From contig NZ_ARQJ01000024.1 in assembly GCF_000385175.1 (NCBI RefSeq), forward strand, positions 1-64,000: DNA of 64,000 nt. Direction: 5' to 3'. Position numbers and translations under genes: made by a program. Each line of letters opens with the position of its first letter. The first letter of the stretch is position 1. The notes below the pieces were generated by a model. It saw only the letters and a list, made by a program, of their open reading frames with translations. It ran no database searches and was not told the DNA's origin. Source of the stretch: Salinicoccus albus DSM 19776. GTDB taxonomy: Bacteria > Bacillota > Bacilli > Staphylococcales > Salinicoccaceae. Positions 8,741-16,913 of this stretch are shown here, piece by piece.

Positions 8741-9772
8741 ATGAACGCTTTATATTTTTCAGCAGGCAGTGCCATTTATGAGGTGAACGCAGATGGGCCG
8801 AACTGGATGATGGAAGAGAAACCATCCCCCCATCAATTCTTATGCCTTGCTGCGGACCCGGCCAGCCCGGGCCGGCTGTATGGCGGAACGTTTGATAACG
8901 GTCTTTGGATCAGCGATGACAGCGGTGAGACGTGGGAGCGCGCAGGGACAGGCATTACCTATAACCGAGTGATGAGTGTCGCCGTCAGTCCGACGGAGGT
9001 CAGAAACGGCTATCGCGTCGTATGGGCAGGCACTGAACCCAGCGGCTTGTTCCGTTCTGAGGATGGCGGCCGGACATGGATCGACTGCCCGGCACTGTTG
9101 GATCTGCCCTCGAAATCCACTTGGAGTTTCCCGCCCCGGCCGCACACGCATCATGTGCGCTGGATCGAGCCGGATCCGCATGACGAGAATCGCATCTTTG
9201 TCGGCATCGAACTCGGCGGTGTCATGAAAAGTGAAGATAAAGGCAGAACCTGGGAGGATAGGAAACCAGGGTCCCAGCATGACTGCCATATGTTAACGAT
9301 TCATCCGCACGTATCGGGACGCGTGTATGAAGCAGCAGGCGGCGGGTATGCAGAGAGCGCCGATGCAGGGGCGACATGGCAGACGGTCAATGAGGGTCTT
9401 GAACCTTACAACTATCTGGTGGGCATCGCTGTCGACCCGGCAGATGAAAATACAATGGTAGCATCGGCGGCTCAAAGCCCCCGTACAGCCTATCGCCCGG
9501 AAGGGGCTAATACAATTTTAGTGCGCCGGGAAAAACAAGGTCCGTGGACACCTGTACATGAAGGCCTTCCAGAAGCATACGGCTCCACCGTTTTTGCTTT
9601 AGCCACAGATCCCTCAGCACCCGGTGTGTTTTACGCCGTCAATAATCAAGGAGTTTATCTGTCCGATGATGGCGGGAAGACATGGGAACAAATGTCATTG
9701 AAATGGCCGGAACATTTGACGGGAAAAAGAATCCGGGGGCTCGCCGCAGTGGGCACTGGGAGTAATGGTTGA
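8741..9772 (+). CDS. BNR/sortilin-type beta-propeller protein, cytosolic
   Basis: A 343-residue protein from ATG 8741 (AAGGGGTGA upstream). An in-frame ATG at 8720 is possible but has a weaker ribosome site. It has at least four Asp-box units of the type S.D.G.TW (SDDSGETWE, SEDGGRTWI, SEDKGRTWE, SADAGATWQ, SDDGGKTWE), roughly every 50-80 residues, alternating with LAADPASPGRLYGGT-like blades. This is the BNR/VPS10-like propeller. There is no signal peptide and no sialidase catalytic set, so it is more likely a binding or scaffold protein, or an uncharacterised hydrolase. Its tight coupling to the amidohydrolase suggests a shared small-molecule pathway. Function unknown. Confidence 0.75.
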   Translation: MNALYFSAGSAIYEVNADGPNWMMEEKPSPHQFLCLAADPASPGRLYGGTFDNGLWISDDSGETWERAGTGITYNRVMSVAVSPTEVRNGYRVVWAGTEPSGLFRSEDGGRTWIDCPALLDLPSKSTWSFPPRPHTHHVRWIEPDPHDENRIFVGIELGGVMKSEDKGRTWEDRKPGSQHDCHMLTIHPHVSGRVYEAAGGGYAESADAGATWQTVNEGLEPYNYLVGIAVDPADENTMVASAAQSPRTAYRPEGANTILVRREKQGPWTPVHEGLPEAYGSTVFALATDPSAPGVFYAVNNQGVYLSDDGGKTWEQMSLKWPEHLTGKRIRGLAAVGTGSNG

Positions 9773-9823
9773 ATAATCATTGGTCTTAGAAGATAATGAG
9801 AATTAAAAGGGGGCAGGTTAGAG

Positions 9824-10486
9824 ATGAAAAATTTATTTCCAAGCTACAGGGAAGAAAATGTATTAGTCATGCTGGATTTTGAGTCATACAATCCGAATAC
9901 GATTTTACGTGGCGCCAAATTGGCTGAAGCGTTCCAATGCAAATTTTCTGTACTCTTTCTTGAGTATATACAGTCTGGTGTCTCCTCTGCGGAAAAAGAG
10001 CTTTATCTCACTGAAAGCAAAAAGCTGAGTGAAGATCTGAATGTAGCGGAATACAGGGTTGAAACATTTGAACGGCACCGGGAAATCCTGAAAATCCTGC
10101 ACCAGTTTGCTAAAGAAAAAGCAGCCACCCAGCTTGTCTTGGCCCATATCCCGGAAAGCAGATGGGAAGAGCTGGTCAGCGGGACGTTTGCGAATTATGT
10201 ATTGAAGAAAATGCCGTTCCTGGAGCTCCATTTTATCGCCCCGGATATTGCCTTCCCGTATGGAGATTGGGAATATAATAAGGGGCGTTATGGAGCCCTT
10301 GAACCTTCCGGCCGCGATGGGGAATTTGTACTTGTTACAAGTCAGACACAGCAATCTGTGGAAGACGGCGTTTTCTTCAAGAACTCAGATACTGATTTTA
10401 ACACAGGCATATTTGTTTCTTATGCGACGGAAGGAGATTTTAATCAGTATGATGTGGTCAAAGGTACAGCAACTAAAATAGAATAA
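9824..10486 (+). CDS. Universal stress protein-like domain of the KdpD type, stand-alone
   Basis: A 220-residue soluble protein, ATG 9824, with GGGGGCAGG upstream. The first about 145 residues resemble the Usp domain that follows the sensor part in KdpD kinases: NVLVMLDFESYNPNTILRGAKLAEAF, then a basic and acidic helix, and ATQLVLAHIPESRWEELVSGTF, which mirrors KdpD's ITQIVVG..RSRW.ELLRGS. The C-terminal about 70 residues are acidic and aromatic and match nothing I recognise. There is no histidine-kinase domain and no kdp genes nearby. A role in nucleotide or K+/c-di-AMP-linked sensing is possible but not shown. Family call moderate, function unknown. Confidence 0.55.
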   Translation: MKNLFPSYREENVLVMLDFESYNPNTILRGAKLAEAFQCKFSVLFLEYIQSGVSSAEKELYLTESKKLSEDLNVAEYRVETFERHREILKILHQFAKEKAATQLVLAHIPESRWEELVSGTFANYVLKKMPFLELHFIAPDIAFPYGDWEYNKGRYGALEPSGRDGEFVLVTSQTQQSVEDGVFFKNSDTDFNTGIFVSYATEGDFNQYDVVKGTATKIE

Positions 10487-10611
10487 TTGAAACCGCCTTG
10501 GCTGCTAAACACATCAATTGTTGGAGCCATCCTTGCTGTTACACAGATACCCTGACCATGAACATTCCTCCAATATTGTCCATTACAAATAAAGAGAAAA
10601 GGACGTGCAGT

Positions 10612-11502
10612 ATGAAAGATTATGGCATGATGGTGCTCGGCACTTTTTTCTTCGCTTTTTCAGTCGCGATGTTTTCAATGCCGAACTCGCTTGCTGAAGG
10701 CGGCATCCCGGGATTATCCCTCCTCCTTTATTATGGTCTGGGATGGTCCCCCGCAGCGGTCACTTTCGTCGTCAGCAGTATTATCTTTGCTGTCGGTCTC
10801 CGCTACCTGCCAAAAGCGATGATCATAAAATCGATTGCGGCAATTCCGCTATTCTCATTATTCCTCTTTTTGATGGAAGACTACGGGACAGCAGTGAATG
10901 ACCCTTTACTGGCCGCGCTTTACGCAGGGCTGTTCACAGGGATCGGTTTTGGTTTCATCTTTCGCTCAGGAAGCACGGTTGGCGGTACTTCCACAATTGC
11001 CAAAATGCTGAACAATCATTTTGGATGGGGCCTGACCGGTACCAATTTTGTGCTGGATGCGCTTATTGTCGGCAGCGGGGTGTTTGTCATCGGTCCGATC
11101 ATGGTTTTATATACTGTTGTGGCATTATTCATCGGAAAGAAAGTGACGGATTATGTACTGGAAGGTTTTGAATCCAAAAAGGTAGTTCATATCTTCTCGG
11201 ATTACAGCGAATCAATCGCCGGTTCCATCCAGCGGAATCTTGGCGCCCATACGACAATTCTCCGGGGTGACAACGAGGGCAGCGGAAATAATGAGCATCT
11301 GATTTATGTGGCTGTGCCCAAACAGCAGTTGTTTTTCCTTAAAAAGCTGATACATGAAGTGGACGAAGCCGCGTTTATAGTGGTGGATACAGTTAAGGAC
11401 GTCAGCGGCGGTTCATTTGCCAGAGCACACCATCCGACACAGAAAACATTCGGCAGCGCGAAGGAAGAACGGCAGTACTATAAGGAAAGAGCGGATGAAT
11501 GA
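10612..11502 (+). CDS. YitT family membrane protein (DUF161/DUF2179)
   Basis: A 296-residue protein. I start it at ATG 10612 (AAAAGGACG upstream), which begins MKDYGMMVLGTFFFAFSVAMF. An upstream extension of 38 codons lacks membrane-protein character. There are about five transmembrane segments up to residue about 195, with the family signatures AEGGIPGLSLLLYY, FRSGSTVGGTSTIAKML and GWGLTGTNFVLDALIV. A cytosolic DUF2179 domain follows (about 200-275: VLEGFESKKVVHIFSDYSE, GSIQRNLGAHTTILRG). Members are widespread integral membrane proteins, possibly transporters with a ligand-binding tail. No confirmed substrate is known to me. The charged tail after 275 is species-specific. Confidence 0.88.
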   Translation: MKDYGMMVLGTFFFAFSVAMFSMPNSLAEGGIPGLSLLLYYGLGWSPAAVTFVVSSIIFAVGLRYLPKAMIIKSIAAIPLFSLFLFLMEDYGTAVNDPLLAALYAGLFTGIGFGFIFRSGSTVGGTSTIAKMLNNHFGWGLTGTNFVLDALIVGSGVFVIGPIMVLYTVVALFIGKKVTDYVLEGFESKKVVHIFSDYSESIAGSIQRNLGAHTTILRGDNEGSGNNEHLIYVAVPKQQLFFLKKLIHEVDEAAFIVVDTVKDVSGGSFARAHHPTQKTFGSAKEERQYYKERADE

Positions 11503-11827
11503 ACAAGGTTAGAATAGATCTAAGCGGTGGATGTGCGTAAAACATCATGTAAAAAGGAGCGTTTGTATGGTTGGAACAGAAATAGACCTCGTAATTAAAG
11601 ATAGTTTGAAAGCACTGGCCCTGGACGAAAAGATTTTTTATTTCATCTGTAAACTTAGGAGGTGCCAGGGCTTTTTATCCAGCGCAGGTGATCTTTAGTA
11701 ATTGTAGATAATATGACAATATTCGCAGAGTTGATGAAACTGTCTATGTCCTCTGTTTTGTCATTCTGCCCATTTGTTTCAGCTGTACTTTTAAAGGGAA
11801 AAACCACTGTGATCATGAGAAGGAGGA
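11503..11827 (+). other. Intergenic stretch before aldA, with one small frame
   Basis: The 325 bases hold a 43-codon frame (11567-11698, listed separately). A CCAGGGCTTTTT run near 11664-11680 can pair with GGCCCTGG about 45 bases upstream, as a weak terminator or attenuator. GTTTCA-N14-GGGAAA just before aldA recalls a sigma-B promoter, but the match is weak. No RNA gene recognised. Confidence 0.4.
11567..11698 (+). CDS. Possible small protein of 43 residues
   Basis: ATG 11567 has AAAAAGGAGCG 7-10 bases upstream, a good ribosome site. The frame reads MVGTEIDLVIKDSLKALALD and ends with a basic, Cys-containing stretch before TAG at 11696. I recognise no homologue. The second half overlaps the hairpin noted in this gap. 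It may be a leader peptide or chance. Confidence 0.3.
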   Translation: MVGTEIDLVIKDSLKALALDEKIFYFICKLRRCQGFLSSAGDL

Positions 11828-11833
11828 ATGACT

Positions 11834-13285
11834 TTGCTTAACCATCAGTTATATATCAATGGTGAATATTCTGCATCTGCAGGAAATGAGTGGATTGACG
11901 TTCTCAATCCGGCAACTGAAGCAGTGATTGCAAAAACTCCGAAGGGCACAGGTGAAGATGTTGAACGGGCAGTGCAGGCTGCTTCTGAAGCTGGCTCAAA
12001 ATGGGAAATGATGCCTAATATTGAACGGGGGAAGATTGTTCGTAAATTAGGCGATGAGATTGAAAACAGAAGAGATAAATTCATTGATCTGCTCCAGGAG
12101 GAGCAGGGAAAAGATTACGAACTGGCCAGCGGCGAAGTGGATCTGGCGATAGACTATTTCCGTTATATGTCTGAATGGGCCAGAAGAATGGAAGGCGATA
12201 TCGTCCCGAGTGACCGTCCGAATGAAAATATTTTCATTTATAAAAAACCGATTGGTGTCGTCGCCGGTATCATTCCTTGGAACTTCCCGGTCTTTATCCT
12301 GGCCAGGAAAGTAGCAACGGCATTGGTGACCGGCTGCACGATTATCATAAAACCAAGCCAGCATACGCCGAATACGGCAATGGAATTTACGAAGATCATG
12401 GATGAGATGGAAGAAGTACCCGCTGGTGTCTACAATGTGGTGACAGGGGCAGGTTCAGAAATTGGCAACGCGCTGGCTTCACACAAAGATGTTCAAATGA
12501 TAACAATGACCGGCAGTGTTGGCGCGGGCACTAAGGTGATGGAAGCCGCTGCACAGAATATTACGAAGGTGAATCTTGAACTGGGCGGCAAAGCACCGGC
12601 AATTGTGACTAAAAATGCCGACCTGGATCTGGCTGCAGAGGCGATTGTCACTTCAAGGCTTGCCAATAACGGACAGGCTTGTACGAATGCTGAGCGTCTG
12701 TACGTCCATGACAGTGTTGCCCAGTCCCTGACTGAAAAATTGGTTAAAGCATTTGAAGCGAAGAAACTGGGCAATACGCGGGAAGACAAAGCAGCGGATG
12801 TCGGCCCGCTGATCAACCGTGACAGACTTGAAACAGTTGAAGGGATGGTCAGCGAAGCGGTGGAGCAAGGCGCTGAGATTGCAGCCGGCGGCGCACGCGG
12901 GGAAGTTGATGCCGGGTATTTCTACAAACCAACGATACTGACCAATGTGTCACATGACTCAACTGTCATTCGTGATGAAATATTCGGACCTGTACTGCCG
13001 ATCGTTACATTCAGTACGTTGGATGAGGCTATTGAAAAAGCCAATGACACGGATTATGGTTTATCTTCCTCCGTTTACACTGAAGACCTCAATGAAGCGA
13101 TGCGTGTCATCAATGAAATGCGGTTTGGCGAAACATATGTCAATCGTGAAAACTTCGAAGCCGTGCAGGGCTATCATGCCGGCATGCGACAATCCGGTCT
13201 GGGCGGCACGGACGGCAGGCACGGGGTGGAAGATTTCCTTGTTACCCAGGTCGCTTATATGCAATATAAAAATGATCAGGCATAA
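11834..13285 (+). CDS. aldA: Lactaldehyde/glycolaldehyde dehydrogenase (AldA)
   Basis: About 483 residues. The ATG at 11828 is only one base from AGGAGG, whereas TTG 11834 has proper 7-base spacing, so I prefer the latter. It is a full-length aldehyde dehydrogenase: IIPWNFPVFILARK near 143, MTGSVGAGTKV near 222, the general base in NLELGGKAP near 249, the nucleophile Cys about 283 in NNGQACTNAER, and EIFGPVLPIV near 380. The C-terminal FGETYVNRENFEAVQGYHAG block closely parallels that of E. coli AldA, which oxidises L-lactaldehyde and glycolaldehyde with NAD+. It is a single-gene unit ended by a strong terminator. A broader aldehyde-detoxifying role is possible. Confidence 0.88.
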   Translation: MLNHQLYINGEYSASAGNEWIDVLNPATEAVIAKTPKGTGEDVERAVQAASEAGSKWEMMPNIERGKIVRKLGDEIENRRDKFIDLLQEEQGKDYELASGEVDLAIDYFRYMSEWARRMEGDIVPSDRPNENIFIYKKPIGVVAGIIPWNFPVFILARKVATALVTGCTIIIKPSQHTPNTAMEFTKIMDEMEEVPAGVYNVVTGAGSEIGNALASHKDVQMITMTGSVGAGTKVMEAAAQNITKVNLELGGKAPAIVTKNADLDLAAEAIVTSRLANNGQACTNAERLYVHDSVAQSLTEKLVKAFEAKKLGNTREDKAADVGPLINRDRLETVEGMVSEAVEQGAEIAAGGARGEVDAGYFYKPTILTNVSHDSTVIRDEIFGPVLPIVTFSTLDEAIEKANDTDYGLSSSVYTEDLNEAMRVINEMRFGETYVNRENFEAVQGYHAGMRQSGLGGTDGRHGVEDFLVTQVAYMQYKNDQA

Positions 13286-13317
13286 AACGAACCGCCTGGA
13301 TATAATTTTTTCTGGCT

Positions 13318-13355
13318 AAAGGAGAGGATGCCACTTACAGGCATCCTCTCCTTTT
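13318..13355. terminator. Rho-independent terminator after aldA
   Basis: A 15-base perfect stem, AAAGGAGAGGATGCC (13318-13332) with its complement at 13340-13354, loop ACTTACA, then a short T run. It lies between convergent genes. Confidence 0.9.
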
Positions 13356-13383
13356 ACGTGTGACGGAAATATCCGTGCAACAG

Positions 13384-13785
13384 CTATTTGATTTCCTCAA
13401 GTTTCTCTGTAAAAAGCGTCAGTTCTGGCAAATAAGTACTTTTAATCTCGTCGATGAGTGTATCAAACAGTTTTTCATTCTGGTGCAGAAACAAGGTTAA
13501 ATTACTGCGGTTGTTCGCCTTAAGCCAGCTTCTGTGATTTTGAATAATATTCCGTTCCTCTAACTTTTTCACCGCTTGACGGTAATCTTTCACCGTTTCA
13601 CCTTTGGCATCCAAATAGGAAAACATGACTTTTTGCGCGAAATCAAAGGCCATTTCAAAATAGTGGATGTAGCCGGCCTTTTCAAGGTCATTTTGGAATA
13701 TGCGATCATTGTATTTTTTCAGCTCGGTATATGATTTATAGTAACTATCGAAATCCTGTCTCCAGCGAATTTCATCATTGTTCAT
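13384..13785 (-). CDS. HI0074-type nucleotidyltransferase substrate-binding protein (HEPN-like), orphan
   Basis: A 133-residue all-helical protein, ATG 13785, with AAGGAGAATCGCT upstream. It matches the NTase_sub_bind pattern: RWRQDFDSYYKSYTEL, then GYIHYFEMAFDFAQKVMFSYL, then ER.II.NHRSWLKANNRSNLTLFLHQN and a final Y-P-E-L helix. In HI0074/HI0073 pairs this protein binds a minimal nucleotidyltransferase, and such pairs behave as MNT/HEPN toxin-antitoxin-like modules. The usual W.DM..DRN.T.H.Y motif is eroded here (NRSNLTLFLH). No partner nucleotidyltransferase gene lies next to it. It stands alone between aldA and a CHY zinc-finger gene. Confidence 0.72.
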   Translation of the reverse strand: MNNDEIRWRQDFDSYYKSYTELKKYNDRIFQNDLEKAGYIHYFEMAFDFAQKVMFSYLDAKGETVKDYRQAVKKLEERNIIQNHRSWLKANNRSNLTLFLHQNEKLFDTLIDEIKSTYLPELTLFTEKLEEIK

Positions 13786-14035
13786 AGCGATTCTCCTTCA
13801 ATCATTCAAAATTGGGTTTGTTTATCTTGCTTACACACATAAAAATAACGCCTGTCATTTCTCCGAGTATAATGGACGGAGGCTTTGTTAATCAACTGGA
13901 TGATTCCATTTTATAATAACAATGACATGCGGCGGTCTAAATTCCTTGTTTTATGAAAAATATAAACGGGAAAGTAAATGGATACGAGCATGCTGGACAT
14001 TTATCACTATTTACAACGTCCAAGGGGGAAGGTAT

Positions 14036-14344
14036 ATGATTTGCGGCAGGACCGTTGATGATGAGACCCGCTGTATCCACTACCATACAAAGGAAGATAT
14101 TATCGCGATCAAATTTGCATGCTGCAATAGATATTATCCCTGTTACAAATGTCATGCGGAATGTGAAGACCATCCGGTGATCAGATGGAAAAGTGATGCA
14201 TTCAGCGAGAAAGCGATCATGTGCGGTGTGTGCAGTACAGAACATACTATTCATGAATATTTAAAGGCGAGCCATTGCAAAACGTGTGGTGCACAGTTCA
14301 ATGAAGGCTGTCGGCATCATCATCATCTATATTTTGCAAAATAA
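14036..14344 (+). CDS. CHY-type zinc-finger protein
   Basis: A 102-residue Cys/His-rich protein. I start it at ATG 14036, behind AAGGGGGAAGG. The frame is open 38 codons further upstream but without domain character. The CHY zinc-finger pattern is clear: CIHYHTKEDIIAIKFACC, YYPCYKCHAECEDH, IMCGVCSTEHTIHEYL and HCKTCGAQFNEGCRHHHHLYF. This gives three expected zinc sites. Stand-alone bacterial CHY proteins are short, cytosolic and of unproven function. In eukaryotes the domain occurs in ubiquitin ligases. It lies directly upstream of the CtsR-controlled clpE promoter region on the same strand, but that region has its own promoters. Confidence 0.88.
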   Translation: MICGRTVDDETRCIHYHTKEDIIAIKFACCNRYYPCYKCHAECEDHPVIRWKSDAFSEKAIMCGVCSTEHTIHEYLKASHCKTCGAQFNEGCRHHHHLYFAK

Positions 14345-14367
14345 TCGCAGTTTTTCAAATAAACCTC

Positions 14368-14396
14368 TTGAAAGTCAAAGAAGGTCAATGTATAAT
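14368..14396 (+). promoter_or_regulatory. clpE promoter P1 (sigma-A)
   Basis: TTGAAA (14368-14373), 17-base spacer, perfect TATAAT (14391-14396). A CtsR operator fills the spacer. Confidence 0.85.
14372..14388. promoter_or_regulatory. CtsR operator 1
   Basis: AAGTCAAAGAAGGTCAA is a direct heptad repeat matching the CtsR consensus (A/GGTCAAA-NAN-A/GGTCAAA). It lies between the -35 and -10 of P1, so CtsR binding would block RNA polymerase. Confidence 0.85.
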
Positions 14397-14410
14397 GGTA
14401 TTACAGTCGA

Positions 14411-14428
14411 AGGTCAAAGATAGTCAGA
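14411..14428. promoter_or_regulatory. CtsR operator 2
   Basis: AGGTCAAAGATAGTCAGA, downstream of P1. The first heptad is perfect, the second has one change. Confidence 0.75.
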
Positions 14429-14473
14429 TGGTTTGGAGTTACAAAACATCTGGCTTTTGATTGAGCAACTTGA

Positions 14474-14502
14474 TTGAAAACATCAAAACAACGTTTTACA
14501 CT
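14474..14502 (+). promoter_or_regulatory. clpE promoter P2 (sigma-A)
   Basis: TTGAAA (14474-14479), 17-base spacer, TACACT (14497-14502). Operator 3 starts about where transcription would begin. Confidence 0.6.
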
Positions 14503-14510
14503 GTAAATAT

Positions 14511-14528
14511 AGTCAAAGATAGTCAAAG
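14511..14528. promoter_or_regulatory. CtsR operator 3
   Basis: AGTCAAAGATAGTCAAAG, a near-perfect CtsR heptad repeat covering the expected start site of P2. A further GTCAA follows at once. Confidence 0.85.
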
Positions 14529-14571
14529 TCAATGAACACAAATTCATCGACTAAAAGAGGAGGAAAAATCC

Positions 14572-16704
14572 ATGAAATGTCAAAATTGTGGTGTTAACGA
14601 ATCCAGTGTGAATCTGGCTATGAATATTAACAACCAGAAAATGCAGGTACATTTATGTAATGATTGTTTCCGTGAAATCCAGGGCCAAATGATGAATTCC
14701 AACGATTTCTTTAAAGGTGCTCCATTCGACAATAATGAATTTAATAATAATGCTTTCGGAGCGAATGGAAACAGCCAGACGGGAACAAAAACAAAACAAA
14801 AAACGAAAAAAGACGATGGTCTGCTTGACCAGTTAGGTAAAAACGTCTCTGATGAAGCCAAAGCGGGGAATATCGACCCTGTCATCGGCCGTGATAAGGA
14901 AGTTAAACGCGTCGTTGAAACACTGAACAGGAGAAATAAAAACAATCCGGTTCTGATCGGTGAACCCGGTGTCGGTAAAACAGCGATTGCTGAAGGGCTC
15001 GCACTGAAAATTTCTGAGGGCGCTGTGCCGGCAAAACTGATGGATAAGGAAATATATATCCTTGATGTGGCATCCCTCGTCGCAAACACGAGCATGCGCG
15101 GTCAGTTCGAAGAACGCATGAAACAGCTGATCAGTGAACTGCAGGAACGTACAGAAGTCATTCTGTTCATCGACGAAATGCATCAGATTGTGGGCGCAGG
15201 TACTGCGGAAAGTTCCCAGATGGATGCAGGCAATATCCTGAAACCAGCACTTGCACGCGGGGAAGTCCAGATTATCGGCGCGACAACACTGAAAGAATAC
15301 CGTCAGATTGAGAAAGACGCAGCGCTTGAACGCCGTCTGCAGCCGATAATGGTCAAAGAGCCTTCACTGGAAGAATCCGAACTGATTCTTCATGGCATCA
15401 AAGACCGTTACGAAAACTTCCACGAAGTCAGATATTCCGATGAAGTGGTCCGTGCATTCGTCACATTATCAGACCGTTATATCCAGGACAGATTCCTGCC
15501 GGATAAAGCGATAGATCTGATGGATGAAGTCGGATCAAGATTGAACCTTTCAAATGCCGAAAATGATTCAGGTTCAATCCAGCAGCAGCTCGATAAGATC
15601 GAAAGAGAAAAAGATGAAGCTGCAGACGAGGAAGACTATGAAAAAGCGGCACATCTAAAATATCAGCAGCTGCAGCTTGAAAAACAGCTTGAAAAGGCAG
15701 AAGACGATGAACAGACAGTCGAAGTGGATGTCTCCGATATCCAATTGATGGTAGAAGAAAGAACGGGTATTCCTGTCACTAAGCTTCAAGCGGACGAACA
15801 GCAAAAAATGCGGGACCTTGAAGGCAACCTGGGATCAAAAGTCATCGGTCAGGAAGAAGCGGTCGGCAAAGTGGCCAAAGCAATCAGACGTTCACGTGCC
15901 GGTCTCAAGTCCGAATATCGCCCAATCGGTTCATTCCTGTTTGTCGGACCGACAGGTGTTGGCAAGACAGAGCTGACAAAAGCATTGGCTGAAGAATTGT
16001 TCGGTACCAGGGACTCACTGATTCGGCTTGATATGAGTGAATATATGGAAAAACACACCGTATCTAAAATCATTGGTTCCCCTCCAGGCTATGTCGGCCA
16101 TGAAGAAGCGGGACAGCTGACAGAAAAAGTGCGTCACAATCCGTATAACATCATTCTGCTGGATGAGATTGAAAAAGCACATCCGGATGTACAGAACATG
16201 TTCCTTCAGATTATGGAAGATGGTCATCTGACTGATTCTCACGGACGTACAGTAAGCTTCAAGGAAACAGTCATCATCATGACAAGTAACGCAGGTACAG
16301 GCGTGAATACTGCAAGTGTCGGTTTCAATCCGGACAGGCACGAATCCGTGAAAACACTTGATAACCTGAGTGAGTATTTCAAGCCGGAATTCCTGAACCG
16401 TTTTGACTCCATCATCAACTTCAATGAACTTTCAGAAGGAAATCTGCGGGAAATCGTCAACCTCATGCTTGCTGAACTGGAAGAAAGAATCGAAGAAAAT
16501 GATATATCCATCACGATCACAGACAGTGCCAAGCGTGAACTGGTCAGTCTCGGTTATGACAAACGATTCGGTGCCAGACCGCTGCGCAGAGTCATCCAGG
16601 ACAAGATAGAAGATCAGCTGACTGATCTGATCCTTGAAGAGGAAGATCTGCAGCAGGTAAGAGCCAAAGTGCAGGATGGCGAAATTAAAGTAGTCAGAGC
16701 ATAG
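14572..16704 (+). CDS. clpE: ATP-dependent Clp protease ATP-binding subunit ClpE
   Basis: A 710-residue class-I HSP100 ATPase with RBS AGAGGAGG. The N-terminus is a C4 zinc finger (Cys3, Cys6, Cys29, Cys32), then a Gln/Asn-rich linker. AAA1 has Walker A GEPGVGKT (131-138) and Walker B LFIDEMHQ near 198. A UVR-like coiled middle segment (about 335-380) follows. AAA2 has GPTGVGKT near 460 and ILLDEIEKAHP near 525. The zinc finger plus short UVR linker separate ClpE from ClpC and ClpL. ClpE unfolds damaged proteins and delivers them to ClpP after heat shock. Three CtsR operators and two promoters upstream predict tight class-III heat-shock repression, as known for Bacillus subtilis clpE. Length matches that protein (about 700). 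Confidence 0.95.
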   Translation: MKCQNCGVNESSVNLAMNINNQKMQVHLCNDCFREIQGQMMNSNDFFKGAPFDNNEFNNNAFGANGNSQTGTKTKQKTKKDDGLLDQLGKNVSDEAKAGNIDPVIGRDKEVKRVVETLNRRNKNNPVLIGEPGVGKTAIAEGLALKISEGAVPAKLMDKEIYILDVASLVANTSMRGQFEERMKQLISELQERTEVILFIDEMHQIVGAGTAESSQMDAGNILKPALARGEVQIIGATTLKEYRQIEKDAALERRLQPIMVKEPSLEESELILHGIKDRYENFHEVRYSDEVVRAFVTLSDRYIQDRFLPDKAIDLMDEVGSRLNLSNAENDSGSIQQQLDKIEREKDEAADEEDYEKAAHLKYQQLQLEKQLEKAEDDEQTVEVDVSDIQLMVEERTGIPVTKLQADEQQKMRDLEGNLGSKVIGQEEAVGKVAKAIRRSRAGLKSEYRPIGSFLFVGPTGVGKTELTKALAEELFGTRDSLIRLDMSEYMEKHTVSKIIGSPPGYVGHEEAGQLTEKVRHNPYNIILLDEIEKAHPDVQNMFLQIMEDGHLTDSHGRTVSFKETVIIMTSNAGTGVNTASVGFNPDRHESVKTLDNLSEYFKPEFLNRFDSIINFNELSEGNLREIVNLMLAELEERIEENDISITITDSAKRELVSLGYDKRFGARPLRRVIQDKIEDQLTDLILEEEDLQQVRAKVQDGEIKVVRA

Positions 16705-16716
16705 AACTAAAAGTCA

Positions 16717-16760
16717 AGCCGGCGCTGGGTCAAATGATTTGACCCAGCGCTGGCTTTTTT
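16717..16760 (+). terminator. Rho-independent terminator after clpE
   Basis: An 18-base stem (16717-16734 with 16738-16755, one G-U type mismatch), loop TGA, then T6. Confidence 0.93.
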
Positions 16761-16913
16761 ATACTAAAATTTCTGCATTTTTAAGTTTATTAACTATTTG
16801 GCAGGGTATGGGTCGGGATACAGGAAGGTTCTCTTACTAAAAGCCGGTAATTAGACAACAATAGACACTACATTGAATATAGAGATACAAAATTTTTGAT
16901 AGGAGTGTTTATA

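Noticed and set aside
9780-9812. Fur-box-like GATAATGAGAATTA before the Usp-like gene
   Set aside because: Only part of the 19-base consensus fits, and the gene has no link to iron.
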